Origin: Anopheles merus | Taxonomy: Eukaryota > Arthropoda > Insecta > Diptera > Culicidae | Reading direction: 5' to 3' | Assembly (NCBI RefSeq): GCF_017562075.2 | Contig: NC_054084.1 | Coordinates: 43,983,697-44,047,696, forward strand | DNA length: 64,000 bases | In this document: positions 36,816-50,437 of the stretch, piece after piece | How positions within the stretch are numbered: the stretch's first letter is position 1 | How the letters are laid out: every line of letters begins with the position of its first letter | The notes under the pieces: generated by a model | Told to the model about the DNA's origin: nothing | Databases searched by the model: none | The model's input: only the letters and a program-made list of their open reading frames with translations | Translations under genes and position numbers: made by a program

Positions 36816-37414
36816 CGTTCCCGCCGTGCACTCGATTCGCTTGACTGTAGAGTTGAGACAATCCAACTGGACACTTTTATTGATGCAATTGCGTCGTTCT
36901 CACAATAATCTTTCACACTCTCTCACCACAAACAGTCCGCTTTAATATTCAACGCATTCACACACATGCACGCTTCTATCCACACGCTGTTGTGTATATA
37001 CAATACCACACACCTCGAGGATTTGTTCAAAGTAAGCGTTGGGCGAGCTTATTTTTTCCAACTTTTCGTCTACGATAACGTCGGTTATGTTGACGGCAAA
37101 AAAAGGTTTAAACAATTTCAGCAAATTTTTCCTTTAAAAATGCGCTTCTTGCACACTCTCGTTCACTCGTTCCTTACACGCTTACTGTGCTGCTGGTCCC
37201 TTGAAAAAACAGTCCTTCCGACACTACAACAGTGGATACAGAGTTTGTAAGAAAGAGAGAAAGAAAGATAAAATATGTTGTTAATAAACGGGTACCGATT
37301 GGGGAGTAAGGGATGATTAACTAATTTATCAATACCGCTCTCTAGCTATTCTAAACAGTAAAAGAGTAATATTCTCTAACACAAGTACACCACACATTCC
37401 GCTCTACCGCACTG

Positions 37415-37443
<29 letters not shown>
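37415..37443. repeat. (CT)n microsatellite
   Basis: About 29 bp of CT upstream of exportin-1. Such tracts can be GAGA-factor-type sites in insect promoters, but this is only a possibility here. Confidence 0.9.
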
Positions 37444-37446
<3 letters not shown>

Positions 37447-40400
37447 TCACTCCCATGCTCACTTTCGCACTCACACATTCTCAAATCAGTCGAGATTGTT
37501 GATTTGCTTGACGTCGTCCTTGGTTACGCATTCATCCTTCCGCATTCACCCTCGTTCAGTCGAGGAGACGATCATTCTACAGTTCCGCTGCAGGGTGACG
37601 ACAGTGGGGGGATGGTGGTGTTGGTAATGGTGGTGGAGGTTGGTTCGTTGTTCGTTGAAAGGATGCACTGATTTGGGTATTGTCCGTCTAATAGAGACAG
37701 AGCAGGATAATTATTTGTGTCGTCCCCAACCGTTACAATCTTGAAAGAGCATACCCTCTTCGGAGCATAGTCACATGCAACGAAAAACAAATAAGCGTAC
37801 AAGCTGCTGTCAAACAATTTACTCACCAGCAGCGTGACGTTAAACACATTTAGCCCTTCCGCCTGCCGTGGGGAGTTATGTTTAACAAATTTAAACTTAA
37901 TTTCACACAAATCTTTAGTCCAAAATGTATATATTTATACTATCATCTTGACACTCCTACTGATTCGTTGGTAATGTTTAGCTTTCGTTGCAAAACAAAC
38001 AAACCTTGCATTTGACAAAGGAAGCAAAATGATAACAAAAATACTAAGGAGCAGTAAATATCAAGGAATATGTGTGTTAGGTAGGGATGATTTGAACTCA
38101 CTCTAGTTGCCTTATCAGTAAATTGCGTGGTTTACGCACCCCTGCAGTGGTTGTTATTATCCTTGCGATTGGGGCTTATTAAATAAGATCTCTCTCTCTC
38201 TCTTTTGCACCGTTACCCAGGTAAGTAAAACATAGAAGATGTTGATCATCAGTCTTGTTCTCTCTTTTGAAGATCGATGGGGCGCTGTTCGAAGCGGAGC
38301 TATTTTCCTACACAATCGATGTGTTTTTTTTTTTAATCTTAATTAACGAAAGAATAGACAGACTAGCTTTTAACGTCGAAACTTATACCTACTCGTACGA
38401 ATAGGACACACACCGCACAGAGTTATGGGAGATTCGAGGTCTCTCTGTTTTCAAATCTCCTCCACGTATACTCGTCGCCGACGTCGGTTTACAGCAAACA
38501 TTCGCACAATCTCACTCAAACATACCAACCATTATTACTACACAGCAAAACTTGCATACTTCTCACACGCGCACACATTCATGGGTGCTGCAGATGCGTG
38601 CCACACTCAACACACTCGTTCACACGGTTTCCCGAGATGCAATAGACTTCGAAAGGAAAATAAAAAGAAAGGATATTGAAGGCGTAAAGCATAAGTTTAA
38701 GGAAGGCACGAAGAATGTTCTATCATGCTCTTGGCCCAGAAGCACACCTTAGGACAAGGAACGGAACGGATGGCACACCGCCGATTACACTGGTTGTTCC
38801 GGTGGGTGCAATATCTCTTCACCAGTTCAGGTAAAATGGTGAACGGGAGAACGAGCGGTAACACAACACGTCCTCACACACGCCCCCGATGATTGGTGAT
38901 GATTTTGCGTGGTCCGGCAACGTATAATCGTCAGAGTGTATCTTTCTTCGCGCCTTTCCTTTCCGCTCGTTTGTCTGTTGTTCTCCCGGTTAACTCGATA
39001 GCACATTCACATTCATCAATCCTAAAATGAAAACAAAAAACAAAATAGAAATTTTGCAACTTTCAAGATGTGTAAAAAATAATGGGCAAAAAATACGTCG
39101 GAAAGGATGCTGTGGAAAAGAAAAAAAGAACCAGTTCGTTGGAGAGTTTACTGTGCTACCATTTCAACAATGGTACATTGAGATGGGGAAAGTTCGAGGA
39201 ACAGGTCCATGTGCAAGTACCTAATTTTAAACTGGAGGCTAAAGACACGCACCGGAAAGTAACAAATTGGTGGTTAGCACGAAATTCTTGAAAGAAAAGC
39301 AATTCAACAAGTACTGTGGAAGGTAAATGGCATTCCTTGCGCCTTAAGGGAAAAATAAATAATCAACTTGTTATAGTCGCTGTCGCTCATTTTCCTTCAT
39401 TCGTCGTAAAATTTAGAAAACGTATGTACCATGACATAAGAGAGATGTAGTTTTGTTCCATGTGTGATTATTATGTATAATAAAAAGGACGAAATAATCA
39501 TACTAGAAAGGGGATTTACTGGTTTTTGTGTTAATATGGATGAATTAAATAGGCAGCTTTAACCAGTCTACATGTGTAGTACGCAATATACATTTTATCT
39601 TTTCTAAACAGTTTAAAAACTAAACTAACGAAATATTAAGTGAACTAAACCGCAACACACATCATACAATGTAAAATGTGTACTTTTTCATCGACACTTC
39701 TACTGTGGGATCTTTTTGAAAGATACTAGTATTTATTAGACTGTATTTCAACTCTTGTTTGATATTACTATTGTACAGTTATCGTCTATAATTAGCAGCT
39801 ACTAAGTACATGTACATGGAGCTACTGTTTTTTGTTCTTTTGCTTCTCCATTTCCACCCACATACACCTTCACCCATGGGTTCGAGTCGGTGGGGTCAGG
39901 TAGCGTGTCATAGTGAGTCCGATTCATGCGTGACGCTATCAAAACCTCTCTGCTTTCTTGCATTACCATCTAAGGGGATGTTGTTTAGCCGACAGTAATC
40001 GACATTTATGTTGTCCACCTCAATGGCTTCGCTTGAAACTGGCTGACGTCAGTAGAACATGCTGAACTTTAACACCACCATGGCTTTCACTCTACCGTGC
40101 TACAGCTATCAATGTCAGAGAGTGAAGCATCATTATTGTGTAAAAAATATTCTTATAAAAAGAATAAAGTAACAATTCTTCGCTCATTCGGCTCATTCGC
40201 GATGTGCTTTAAACATTACATCATGACCCTATATAAACTGAAATGAAACGATTTAATATGTAAACAGAGATTAAACCGAGCACGCTGGGCAGCTACAATG
40301 AAGCCTTTTGCTGCGGCGTCATTAGCAATCTCCGAAAGAACTGACTTGACAGGCTTAATCGTCTTTGTAGAGCTGTTCAAGTATAATTATGGTTTCGACA

Positions 40401-41691
40401 TGGTGACGACGAGCTACGATTGCATTATTATGCAGAATTTGTATCATTATTAGGTTCACACATCTATGGCAAGTAGCAAAGCATTTTAACAATCATGTGC
40501 AAATGCTTTTCAATCCTTTTCATCCTTTTTCTCGCTACAGAAGTTTTATATTATGCTCTTAAAGGGGAACAAACACCAAACTAAGGTTATTTTCCTCTGT
40601 GTTGCATCTGAAAAAAAATTACCGGATATGACAGTATTTAAATAGAAATCAACAAGAAAAACAGTTCAGACCTAACGCTGGTTAGCTACAAACAAATATA
40701 TCCAGACAAACTGTAGTGAGCCAAAAAACAACGCAACTTGAGCATCTAAATTGTAGTCATGTATACAAAAAAAGAGTGATGGAAGCAAAAACCAGCAGCG
40801 GCTTCGACCAAGCGAACCTACACTCTCGTCAAGAGTTGAAAGCAGCAAAGACGCACGGTAAGAGACGCGGGTTAAAACAGCTCATTTCCACACTCATCCT
40901 GTTTAGCCATCGGACCTCCTACTAACACCGTACGTACATCATTTCGTTGGAGGAGGAAGATGCGCGGCCCTTTTCCCGAACAGCATAATATATAAACGCC
41001 AGAGAGTTCCAACCAAAAATCCACGATGCGTTCGTCCCAAGAAGCGTAGGGCAATTTCCGCTGATCAATGTGTGTTGGTGAACGAATTTGTGCCGCCGCT
41101 AGCCAGCAAGAGCATACATGAACACACACACACACTCACGTGCACACACGAACACACATACATACATATCGAACGGAGGAGAGCAGCAGCAGCAGCAACA
41201 GCAACATAAAGCGCTAAAATTGCGCGCCTCAGCATTGTCTGACCCCGGTCGAAGCATGCCAGCAGAGACGCATACATGTACACAAAAATACAAGCGGGCA
41301 CACAGTTCACCCATTCCATAGAGATATCGGGCCGAACGGTGAAACGGAACCTGACGCCACAAAACGATTAAAGCAAAGATTAGGCGCTGTTTGTTTGGGG
41401 TGCATTGAAATATTGTCGATGTTTCGATTGAATATTATGCTACGAACGACGCTCTTTTCATAGCATAGCATCTGAAAAAAAGCAATCGAGAAGAACATGT
41501 TTAACCCTTCTTTAAACGCTAGAGTAAAACGTTGTTATAGCATTCGGTGCCATTTAACGAGCTGCCTAGAAAAAACAGCCAGAGAGTAGAGGACGATACA
41601 CTACACTCCACACCAATCTACGATTCTGGCATTTCATTTTGTACCACACCACACATACAAACTATACTCTATTTCCTCTTTTTATGCCATC

Positions 41692-41694
<3 letters not shown>

Positions 41695-41757
<63 letters not shown>

Positions 41758-41766
41758 ACACACACA

Positions 41767-41836
<70 letters not shown>
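41695..41836. repeat. (CA)n microsatellite, long
   Basis: About 140 bp of AC with two single-base interruptions (CCACAC). Confidence 0.96.
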
Positions 41837-41839
<3 letters not shown>

Positions 41840-43990
41840 ACAACAGCTGCAACAGCACCTAGCGCTTTTAACAGTGAACTATCTATTTTCTTCTTTTACA
41901 TTCTCTTGCTACCATTATCCTGCTCTCTATTTTCCCCCTTGCTCGCTTTTCTTCATTTTCCCTACCCTTTTAGCGGGGTATCTCTTCATCCCATATCCCG
42001 GTGGTGGTTGCCCGCAATAGCGGAAGGTTGCGGTTCAAATGCTACCGAGTGACCACTATTGAATTGGAAAACTATTCACTATCGAACAAAAAACAATCCA
42101 CCATAAATACACATACAAACATATAACCAGAAAAAGAATTCCCTTCGACACCACTAATTGCAATACATGATCAAAACATTAGCGAGGAACATTTGCATAC
42201 ATCGAGACAAACGGTGTACGGTGTAATAAAAAAAATGAACACAGCTATTTTACGCTACATCTCTCTTTCTTGCTCTCACTTCTGTCACGCTTGCTCACTG
42301 TTTCCGTCGTTATTTTTTCGTCTCTCTTGTGCCACCTTTTAACGCATTTCGCGACAGCCATTTTAACGGAGAACACACACCACTTTCGTACAGCTTCCTG
42401 CGCTTCCGCATGTTTCGCACGATGAAATTACCTCATCGGTCTCTTCCGTTCTTTCGCTTTGTTTGTAAAGTTCTATCAGATATTCCGATCGCATACACTC
42501 ACGCACACATACACAAACGTTCACAATGGTTCCCGGAAGAAGCAAAATGCTCAGCAAAACCGTAAGCCCACACAGAAGTAATTCCACCGCTTACTTCGAC
42601 ACGATCCCCACTGCAAGATAACGGGCCAGGATATTCTAGTTAATATCAAATCTAGAAGCAGCGACAGACTAGAATCGATTGCTGCAAGGGAGCGAGAGAA
42701 AAAAAACAAGCGCTATCCGCCACACTGCTGCTTTCACTTCTGCTCCATCTTCCTCCTTCCCTGCTCCCGACAACGTCACCCGTGTCGTCGTTGGTGTCGA
42801 TTTCATCGTCCATCGTGATAAACCTAACCTACAAAATTTTCACAGCGGCCCATCGTCTTGCAGGACTGACGAGCCAGACATGGGGTACCGCATTACGTCC
42901 CACTGACAGTTCCGCCAAATTGTTGCCCTTCATGTAAGCGCGCACACATACGCACATGCACACTCAAACGTACGACCCGATCTACGCCAGGAGCCAATTT
43001 TACCACATGGAAAAAAGAAAACATTTTTCCTTCATCGACTGCGGTCCCTGCCATGACCATTGTTCACACAGGCTATGACGTGCTGCAAAATGTCGTGCGA
43101 CTGGACCGCACGGGGGGGTGCAACTGGGTCTGGGAACGCAATTGCGACGCATCCGAAAAAAGTGTACCCTCCACCGACGCGCACCGTGGAAGTGACAGGG
43201 CGCACGGTAGGGGCGCGTGGGGTGTAATGTGGATGGAAATTTCCATTTGAGACCTGCGCTTGCCCCCCACTTAGGCAGTGTGGCTGGGGTGCTTTTCGTT
43301 CAGTTTTGGATGGAAATTGCCAAACGAAGCTGTTCGTGGACGACATTTGCTTCCATCATCCTCCTCCTCCTGCTGGACAAGACTTTTTCACATACTCGCT
43401 CACATGCACACACACAGGCGCGTACGCACACACACGCACACACAGAGGCACACTATAGAAGCAGGAACATTCCAAGCACACCTTATCGAATGAATCGCAG
43501 AACACTTTCAGAAAAAAAAGATGGGTTTCTGAATCAACCATCCAAAGATTAATCGAATAGCGGTAACTTGCGAAAGAAGAGTAAGTAGAAAATCGTGCGA
43601 CCACATTTTTTCCGCTTCACCATTCCACATCTCCATTGTGTGTGTGGTAATCCCCGCAGCAAGAGCAAACCAGTCAATCATACCGCGGATTACCTACACG
43701 GAGCGATCAATCTTCCGACAAGAAACGGTGGCAAACACTTCCGACGTACTTTTTACCCATTAATTGATGCAAATTTTACAGAAATATTCTTACGCTTTTC
43801 AATTTTGTGACAAAGTCAACAAGAACGCATTCACTCACACATCGCAGCACCCAGTTCGCAGTCACACACGCAGCGCACTTTCTTGAAACTCTGTCGCTGA
43901 ACTTGATGGAACTGTGAAGCAGAAGGTTGGTACGTTTGATGCGTTTTGACAGCGTCATGCACCTGGCCGTTTGACAAGAGTAGGCTCACA

Positions 43991-45365
43991 CATTGGCTAC
44001 GTAGTGTGCGTGTTTGTATGCAACGGCTTAAGACGCAAAATACAGGTAAGTGGCCCTGTTTTATTTCAGTTCAATTAGAAAGCTAATTTAAAAGCGATTG
44101 AATAAATTTATACATCATTTTGAGATCCATTTTTGCATATAAGGAAATAATGAAGCAATCTGCCATGTACTGTATTAGCAAACGTCAAATTTAAAGAACG
44201 TTTCAAAAATACGTTATAACACGATTACTCTTCACGAAAACTTGCTTAAATTTTGCTGCTTTTGTTTTTCTTGTGCGTTTTTATATAAAAAATTTCAAGA
44301 ACATTGCGTAAAATACAACGTGGAGAGAGAAAGATAAACAGAAATGGTGAAAGAATTTTAGCAACGAATATAAACACGGGAGAGCGCAGTCTAGAGCGTA
44401 AGGTGCATTTGAGAGGGTTCACTGAATACATACATAGAGAATACACTGTTTTCCTACTCAGTTTTCAATGTGAACAGCATTATTCTAAACTTTCAAGATG
44501 TTTTTCAACAGCTGCCATTATTTGTGACAGCTAGGCTGTTGAAAAAGTCTCTTGCGATTGTTGAATAATGCGAGTAATGTTGAATAACATCAGAAACTGA
44601 CCCGGAAAACAGTGTTATGCTAGTAAAACACGGCGATTACATTTATTACATTACATTACATTTATATAGCCAAAAGTAAGCGACTTCAGTAAAAAAACCT
44701 GTAAAAAACGTCTAGTAAAAAGTGCTTGAACACGTTGAAGATACAGGTTATTTCGGAGCCAAATTCCATTGCTGCAGCAAATAATATTTTATTTGTTAAT
44801 ATAATAAAATATCTAATTGATCGGTGAGTTTTACAGCCGAAAGCGATAGAATTGGAAGAGGCGTTTGTCGCGATTAGACCATGGGAAGAAAATGCAAGAA
44901 GTTTTACGTATTTATAATAAACTATAAATTTTATTAGATTTATTTGATGGTTCTGCACACTTACGGCAGGCGCAGCTGTGTATCATCTGTGGTATAACAA
45001 ACGTTTCTTTTTGGCATTCTATTATTTGGCCATGTGTGTGTGTTATCTTCTTTGCAGAGGAAAATACACTCGCTACATATTTATATTTATGTAGCCGATC
45101 TGCTACGATGTTCAGGCCTTTCCATTTCCTAACATGAGATACATTTAAACTATAAAAATGCTGTTACACATTACGTTCAGCTTTCTCTTAAACAATTAAT
45201 GTCTGAGTTGAAATATAAAATGAACAAAGTTAACTGATCACTGGTACGGCGGCTTGTTATTTCTGTTTAGCTTTACCGTTTTTCATATCAAACTGTTCTC
45301 ATCTTTCGGCTTCCAATTACTTATTTGTTACATTTACAGACAATTTTCTCTATGATTTCTCTATG

Positions 45366-45439
<74 letters not shown>

Positions 45440-46959
45440 GTGCTGAAGGCTTAAATTCTTACAGAATAATATATCCAACCTTTTGGGGTTATTTTCAGAC
45501 CAGCTTGGTTACATTTTTTGTCTTGTTTCAGCTGCTCCAATCGAACCCATACGATTCATTGTGCTAGAACCCAGATATAATGTTACCACTGTTACATCAG
45601 AATATTGTTTGGCTACATTCATCGTATCACGCATTATACAACATTTCCTTTTGGAGCGCAGTGGCGCTTCATGTTGCTTTATATATTTATGTATTTTATG
45701 AAAATCGTGACGGGTTTGGTTTATAGTGCGGTTTTTTTCGTCGCAATAACACTGTTAAACGAAACAATGGTGTATATGAGTGATAGAATTTAAATCTGCC
45801 CACACTGCGCAGTAACAATCTTTCTGCTTTTGTTTTTCCTTAAATTATGTTTATTTTTTTGTTTTGTGTAATTTTTTGCGCTTTTTATCGTACACTTTCG
45901 TCCTGTCTTTGTGCTGTACCTTTTGGTTTGGTTCTTTCTGACCGTTGCGCTCTTAATTGTTCGATAACGAAACATACACATCATAGAAATGAAATATGTA
46001 GAAATCTAATGTAAAAAGTGTTTTCTTATCAAGGTTTTTTTGAATGGTTCCCTGAACACTTACAATTCCTTTCATAAATCGCGCTTTGTACAAGAATCAA
46101 TGTAATTCCAATCTTTTGAGCATTAGCACTGTTAATTTTGTTTTCTGTTTGTAATAAAGCTATTCTTTGGAGATATCATGTGTGTAAACGTGTTATGATG
46201 TTGGCATTATTTCGATTCACTGATTCCGTATTTGTAAAACACTCCCGTTCATATGTAGAACAAATTATATGCGTTTTGAAACCAGTGACGATACGGTTTA
46301 AACAATACATGCACTTGTCTAACATTTGAAAACTGCATACTTTGTATTGTGCAAAATTTTATGTCTCTTCCTTTTTTCACTGTCTTAAGACTAACAACAA
46401 TTTACGTTATTTTTATCGACATCTAATATGCTATTATATTTCATTTGCGTTGCAGCTTACGCTCTCTTTAGCACGGAAAGAGATCGTAATGTGTTCTAAA
46501 AAAAGAACAATTAAATTGATTTAATTTAAAATAAAATAAAATTAAAATCGCTAAAATTGCATTAAAAAACGCTCCATTTCTTCTATACATCTTTCGTAAT
46601 GTAGAAAGAGATAAATATGTTATACTAGTAGCAAATGTAACTAGGAAATTAAAATCAATTTAATACAACCACCAAAACAACGAAATCATAAATACCCTTT
46701 ACAACAAGCAAAGATTGATTCATAACATGGTTCTTCTGTTCATTTAAATATAAAAATCAGCATCATTTTAAAATCAACTTTGCAAAGCATGATCATTCCC
46801 GGTAAAGTGCAGCTAAGTTACTGCTTGATAGCTTGAGTACAGTTGAGCCATACACTGGGATGGTACTTAGGTCTTGCTAATTGTTTGCTCCTGATTACAA
46901 TGCCCCAAATTATCAATTAGAATAATGTGCACGGTCTCCACTCACTGAGCATGTTAACC
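43991..46959. other. AT-rich region without a supported gene
   Basis: No coding signal. It contains the (CT)n tract at 45369 and probably the 3' UTR of the FRS2-like gene at its right end. Confidence 0.55.
45369..45436. repeat. (CT)n microsatellite
   Basis: About 68 bp of uninterrupted CT. Confidence 0.96.
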
Positions 46960-49188
46960 TTAATCGCTTACCGAGTTGCTCTGCCTTGCCAGAGGCGTAA
47001 CAGTCGAGTTGTGGCGGGTTTTGCGCGATCCTTCACTGTCGAGCTCGGACGAAGGCGTGGTAGAGTTACTGAGTGCAACTGTTTTGTTGAAATCGATCGT
47101 CGCGTACCCGAGCGATGCCTTCTTCGGGCTCTCCGGTGGCAGTAAACCGACACTGGTAGGAGTGACATTGCCAGCGCCTGCAGCTCCTTGCGTCCCACCA
47201 CTGCACAGACCCGTGTTGCAGCCCACGCCCGGAACAGACGTGACGCGGTGATCGGAACCTGGGCCAATCGTTCCCAATGCCATACCGCTAGCTGAATTGC
47301 ACATTCCACCCGGTACAACGCTGTTCAGATTGATCGCTGCATTGTTGTTGTTGTTGTTATTGAAGTTACTAGCACCGTTTGTGACGCTGGTAGCAATCGT
47401 GTTACCATTGGTCGATCCGCCCGGCACCGTACTAGTAGGCGAAAGAATGCCGGTTGCATTCGTGCCAGATCCTGCCGCACCGCTTATGCTATGCGATGAA
47501 TTTGACTGATCGAGATCCAGCACGATGTAGTTCACCTTCCGCTGGTTCGCAGCAGTTGCCGTGGGAGTGCACGGTTCCGAGTGGTCTAGTGGTAAGTCAA
47601 CGTTACTGAAAATATCAGGCTTTGAGCAACGGCCACGAAGAAAGACGGCTTTCATTTCGCCCGGTTCCAAATTTTCGTAGAACCGATTCGGATCCATCGA
47701 GAACTGATTCCCCGGTCCACCTCCGGCACTATTCAGCCGCTGGAACTGGGCGAACACGTTACCGGTCACGATGGTCTGCTGTAGCAAAGGCAACGCTGCC
47801 CCATTCGCACTGCTGATGGCGGTTATGGAGGTAGGCGTGCGCACGTTTTGATATTGGCACTCGTCGAACGAACCAGTGCTGTTATGGCTATGGTTTGTGT
47901 TGTTGTTGTTGTTGTTGTTGTTGTTAGTGATGTTTGAAATCGAAATCAGACTAGAGTTGCTCTTGCTACTGAAAGCGGCCGGTTTTTTACCCTTTGCAGC
48001 GCAACCGGAGCCAACCTCGTTGCCAGTAATATTTACATTCATGTACAGTCGCGCCGGATCGATGGCATCTGGCGTCGAAGGTTGCTGCTGATCGTATTCT
48101 CCAGCACCGCAAATGAGCGCATCGTTCGGGCCGGCATTCTGCATAGCGGTTGCTACCTCGGAACCAGCTGTGGTATTCAGCAACGTCGATGTGCCCGGTG
48201 CAGGCTCCTGGGGCGGTACGTCCATCGACGTTCTAACCACTCCACCGACGAGCGGGGCCACTATCGGGGCAGCTATGGGATGATGCACGTGATGCTGATG
48301 CAGCAGCAGCTGGTGATGCTGATGGTGGAGGGAAGCCATCGTCGAATCTTTCATGGGGAACTCCTGGTAGACGTTACTTACGCCCTGATGCACGCTTCCG
48401 CTCGTGTGGGACGTGGGAAGCGGATTCAGGGTGGTCACTTCCAGTATGTTGGTCATACTGTTGGGAGAGCCGGGTGATGTTATGTCGGGACTAATAGGGC
48501 CACTGCTAACCGAACTGAGCCGCAGTCCTTGCTGAAAGCGGGTGGTAATTGTATGCGGTTGCCCCGTTCCGGAAACGTTCGAACGATTCGGCGTAGGCTC
48601 GAGATAGTTGCCCTCCAGTGGGAGCGTGTCCGTGCTGCGGCTTTGGTTTGAGTTCGAGTGAATCGTCCCATTCGGGCTGAGCGACTGGCTCGTAGCCATG
48701 CCGGTCCGGTTCATCACGAACGTGCACTGCATTTGCTGACCCTGACCACCGCTGCCACTGCTGCGCGTTGCAGTATTATTCTGTGAAACGCTGCGAGCCG
48801 CAACCGAGGGCCCATTCGAAGCAACCGGTATTGGGTAGGGATCGTTTGGGTTCGTGTTTTCATCGCTGTAGATGCGTCCCTGAATGTAGGCCTGCACAGT
48901 GTAAAAGAGCGTTTCCGCCCGTCGACATCGAAAGGCGTAAATACCCTCGCCAGTGGTACAGCGGCGACCGGCCTCAAAGCTGAACTGATCCACGTTGTAA
49001 CCGTAGCGGCGCAAACATTTCAACGGCCACTTAGTCGGTTCCTTGCCCTTCCGGTAGAGCGTTAGTTCGACGCGGGTCACTTCCAACTTGCCGCTCCACA
49101 ACTCCGTCCCATCGTTGTCGATGTTGATCACGTGAAAGATGTTGGAATGGTAGTCCTTGTCGTCCTTCTTCGAATTGATGCAACCCAT
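46960..49188 (-). CDS. FRS2: FRS2-like PTB-domain docking adaptor
   Basis: This 742-aa protein in one long exon starts MGCINSKK, a classical N-myristoylation signal with an adjacent Cys for palmitoylation, so it should sit on the inner plasma membrane. Residues about 15-115 form an IRS/FRS2-type PTB domain (CLRRYGYNVDQFSFEAGRRC, GIYAFRCRRAETLF), closely like vertebrate FRS2/FRS3, which link FGF and Trk receptors to Grb2 and Shp2. The long tail is Ser/Thr/Asn/Gly-rich with a poly-Asn tract. It carries three YxN motifs that fit Grb2-type SH2 binding (YMNV Tyr382, YQNV Tyr446, YENL Tyr504) and GYATIDF at Tyr695. It ends soon after TRHNST, as vertebrate FRS2 does. The stop follows GGTAAG, a possible splice donor, so an alternative last exon cannot be excluded. 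It is divergent from Mon1. Confidence 0.85.
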   Translation of the reverse strand: MGCINSKKDDKDYHSNIFHVINIDNDGTELWSGKLEVTRVELTLYRKGKEPTKWPLKCLRRYGYNVDQFSFEAGRRCTTGEGIYAFRCRRAETLFYTVQAYIQGRIYSDENTNPNDPYPIPVASNGPSVAARSVSQNNTATRSSGSGGQGQQMQCTFVMNRTGMATSQSLSPNGTIHSNSNQSRSTDTLPLEGNYLEPTPNRSNVSGTGQPHTITTRFQQGLRLSSVSSGPISPDITSPGSPNSMTNILEVTTLNPLPTSHTSGSVHQGVSNVYQEFPMKDSTMASLHHQHHQLLLHQHHVHHPIAAPIVAPLVGGVVRTSMDVPPQEPAPGTSTLLNTTAGSEVATAMQNAGPNDALICGAGEYDQQQPSTPDAIDPARLYMNVNITGNEVGSGCAAKGKKPAAFSSKSNSSLISISNITNNNNNNNNNTNHSHNSTGSFDECQYQNVRTPTSITAISSANGAALPLLQQTIVTGNVFAQFQRLNSAGGGPGNQFSMDPNRFYENLEPGEMKAVFLRGRCSKPDIFSNVDLPLDHSEPCTPTATAANQRKVNYIVLDLDQSNSSHSISGAAGSGTNATGILSPTSTVPGGSTNGNTIATSVTNGASNFNNNNNNNAAINLNSVVPGGMCNSASGMALGTIGPGSDHRVTSVPGVGCNTGLCSGGTQGAAGAGNVTPTSVGLLPPESPKKASLGYATIDFNKTVALSNSTTPSSELDSEGSRKTRHNSTVTPLARQSNSVSD

Positions 49189-50437
49189 GTCCCCTATACT
49201 GCGTCTTTACTGCGGCACTGGTTATCGTGTTTAAGGTTTGCGTCGTTCACGAGGGCCAAGTGGAGGGCCAACGATACCATCAATCCTACGATTCTCGTGG
49301 AGCACACGTACCCTTTACTCACACACGCAGAGGCTGGCAGCAAAATCGACCAAACAACACCTGCAACAAGGCGGAGAGGTTAGCTATGTGCGCGCTACAG
49401 CTCGACAATTGAGATTATCGCGCAAACAAACCCACCCCTACCAGTACCAATAGGCGTGATGACAGTCGAAGAGACTAGAAAAAAGGGTGCCACCGTACAG
49501 AGGTATCAACAGCCATTAGCGAAATTTAGAAACTCGCAACGCTATCGTCCACTGAAGCCGTAATGTCGAAAGGGCGAGTCCCGATATTCGCAGTCTCTCT
49601 ATCATCACTGTTGCTGGTTGGCCTACCAAAAGGTGAACCAATTCCGCTCGGGCAATGGGGCTGGGAACTTTACCAAACACTCAACGCAAATGTAAACACG
49701 CACGTATGCAGACACAACGGTTGCGCAGCTTGATAGCGGAAACAGAACGTCATTGCACTGATTTCGAAGATTCCTTTCCGCAAGCGATCACAAAATGAGA
49801 CAAAACTCTTCCCGATTGAAATTCGCACAAAAACAAAGGTTTAGGAAAACGTACGTCTGCTCTTGTTGTCTCGGCAGCAAAGTCAGTTCTTGATGGGCAC
49901 AGCGGGACGAGCACATGGTCATCGTCTGGTACAGCCCGAGGAAAACATTGCCGAAATTGGAACAATTTTTAGTACAAGCAATATAAAATGATAAGTGGGT
50001 ACGAAGATAAAACTGGATGCCCTGCCATATTGCACCAAAAGCTGTGTGCATAAAGAAATGTATATGTTCATGTTTTTATCAAAATAGAAAGTACGGTCCG
50101 ATTTCGATGCAAACACATATCTGCTCATTTAGAACAAGTCGAAACGTCAAAAGTGCCAACAAAGATTTAATGCCAAATTGTGTTCACCGGGACGGGGTGG
50201 AGCGGAAGAAAATGTAAATCTATCAAATAATCAGATTGTTTTTCTTCGTGTTTTGGTTTCCCCGCCACGGACGTAATTTGACGATACTGCGGATTTCGTG
50301 GTTGAAAAGTGAGACTTTTTTTTAAATTAAAGGTGGAAATTTTCGTTTCCCTTACCTGATCTCGATCGATTTTACGTCCTTTTCGTCGTGCCGGGTAAAT
50401 ACGAATATATATATTAATAGGTACACCGAAGATAAAC
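49189..50437. other. shared divergent promoter region (FRS2-like / Mon1)
   Basis: 1.25 kb between two divergently transcribed starts. No TATA box was convincing. 5' UTRs and possible non-coding exons of both genes should lie here. Confidence 0.55.

Larger units (their letters stand above)
36816..43990. other. gene-poor region upstream of exportin-1
   Basis: This probably contains the exportin-1 5' UTR/promoter (to about 37300). The rest holds simple repeats and no ORF with domains or splice-consistent codon structure. The many short ORFs on both strands are His/Thr or Cys/Val translations of (CA)n or random frames. Confidence 0.55.

Noticed and set aside
36816..36866. A longer N-terminus for exportin-1
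   Set aside because: It would start at TTG and crosses a likely acceptor site. The ATG at 36815 matches the family start.
41547..42052. His/Thr repeat proteins
   Set aside because: Translations of the (CA)n microsatellite.
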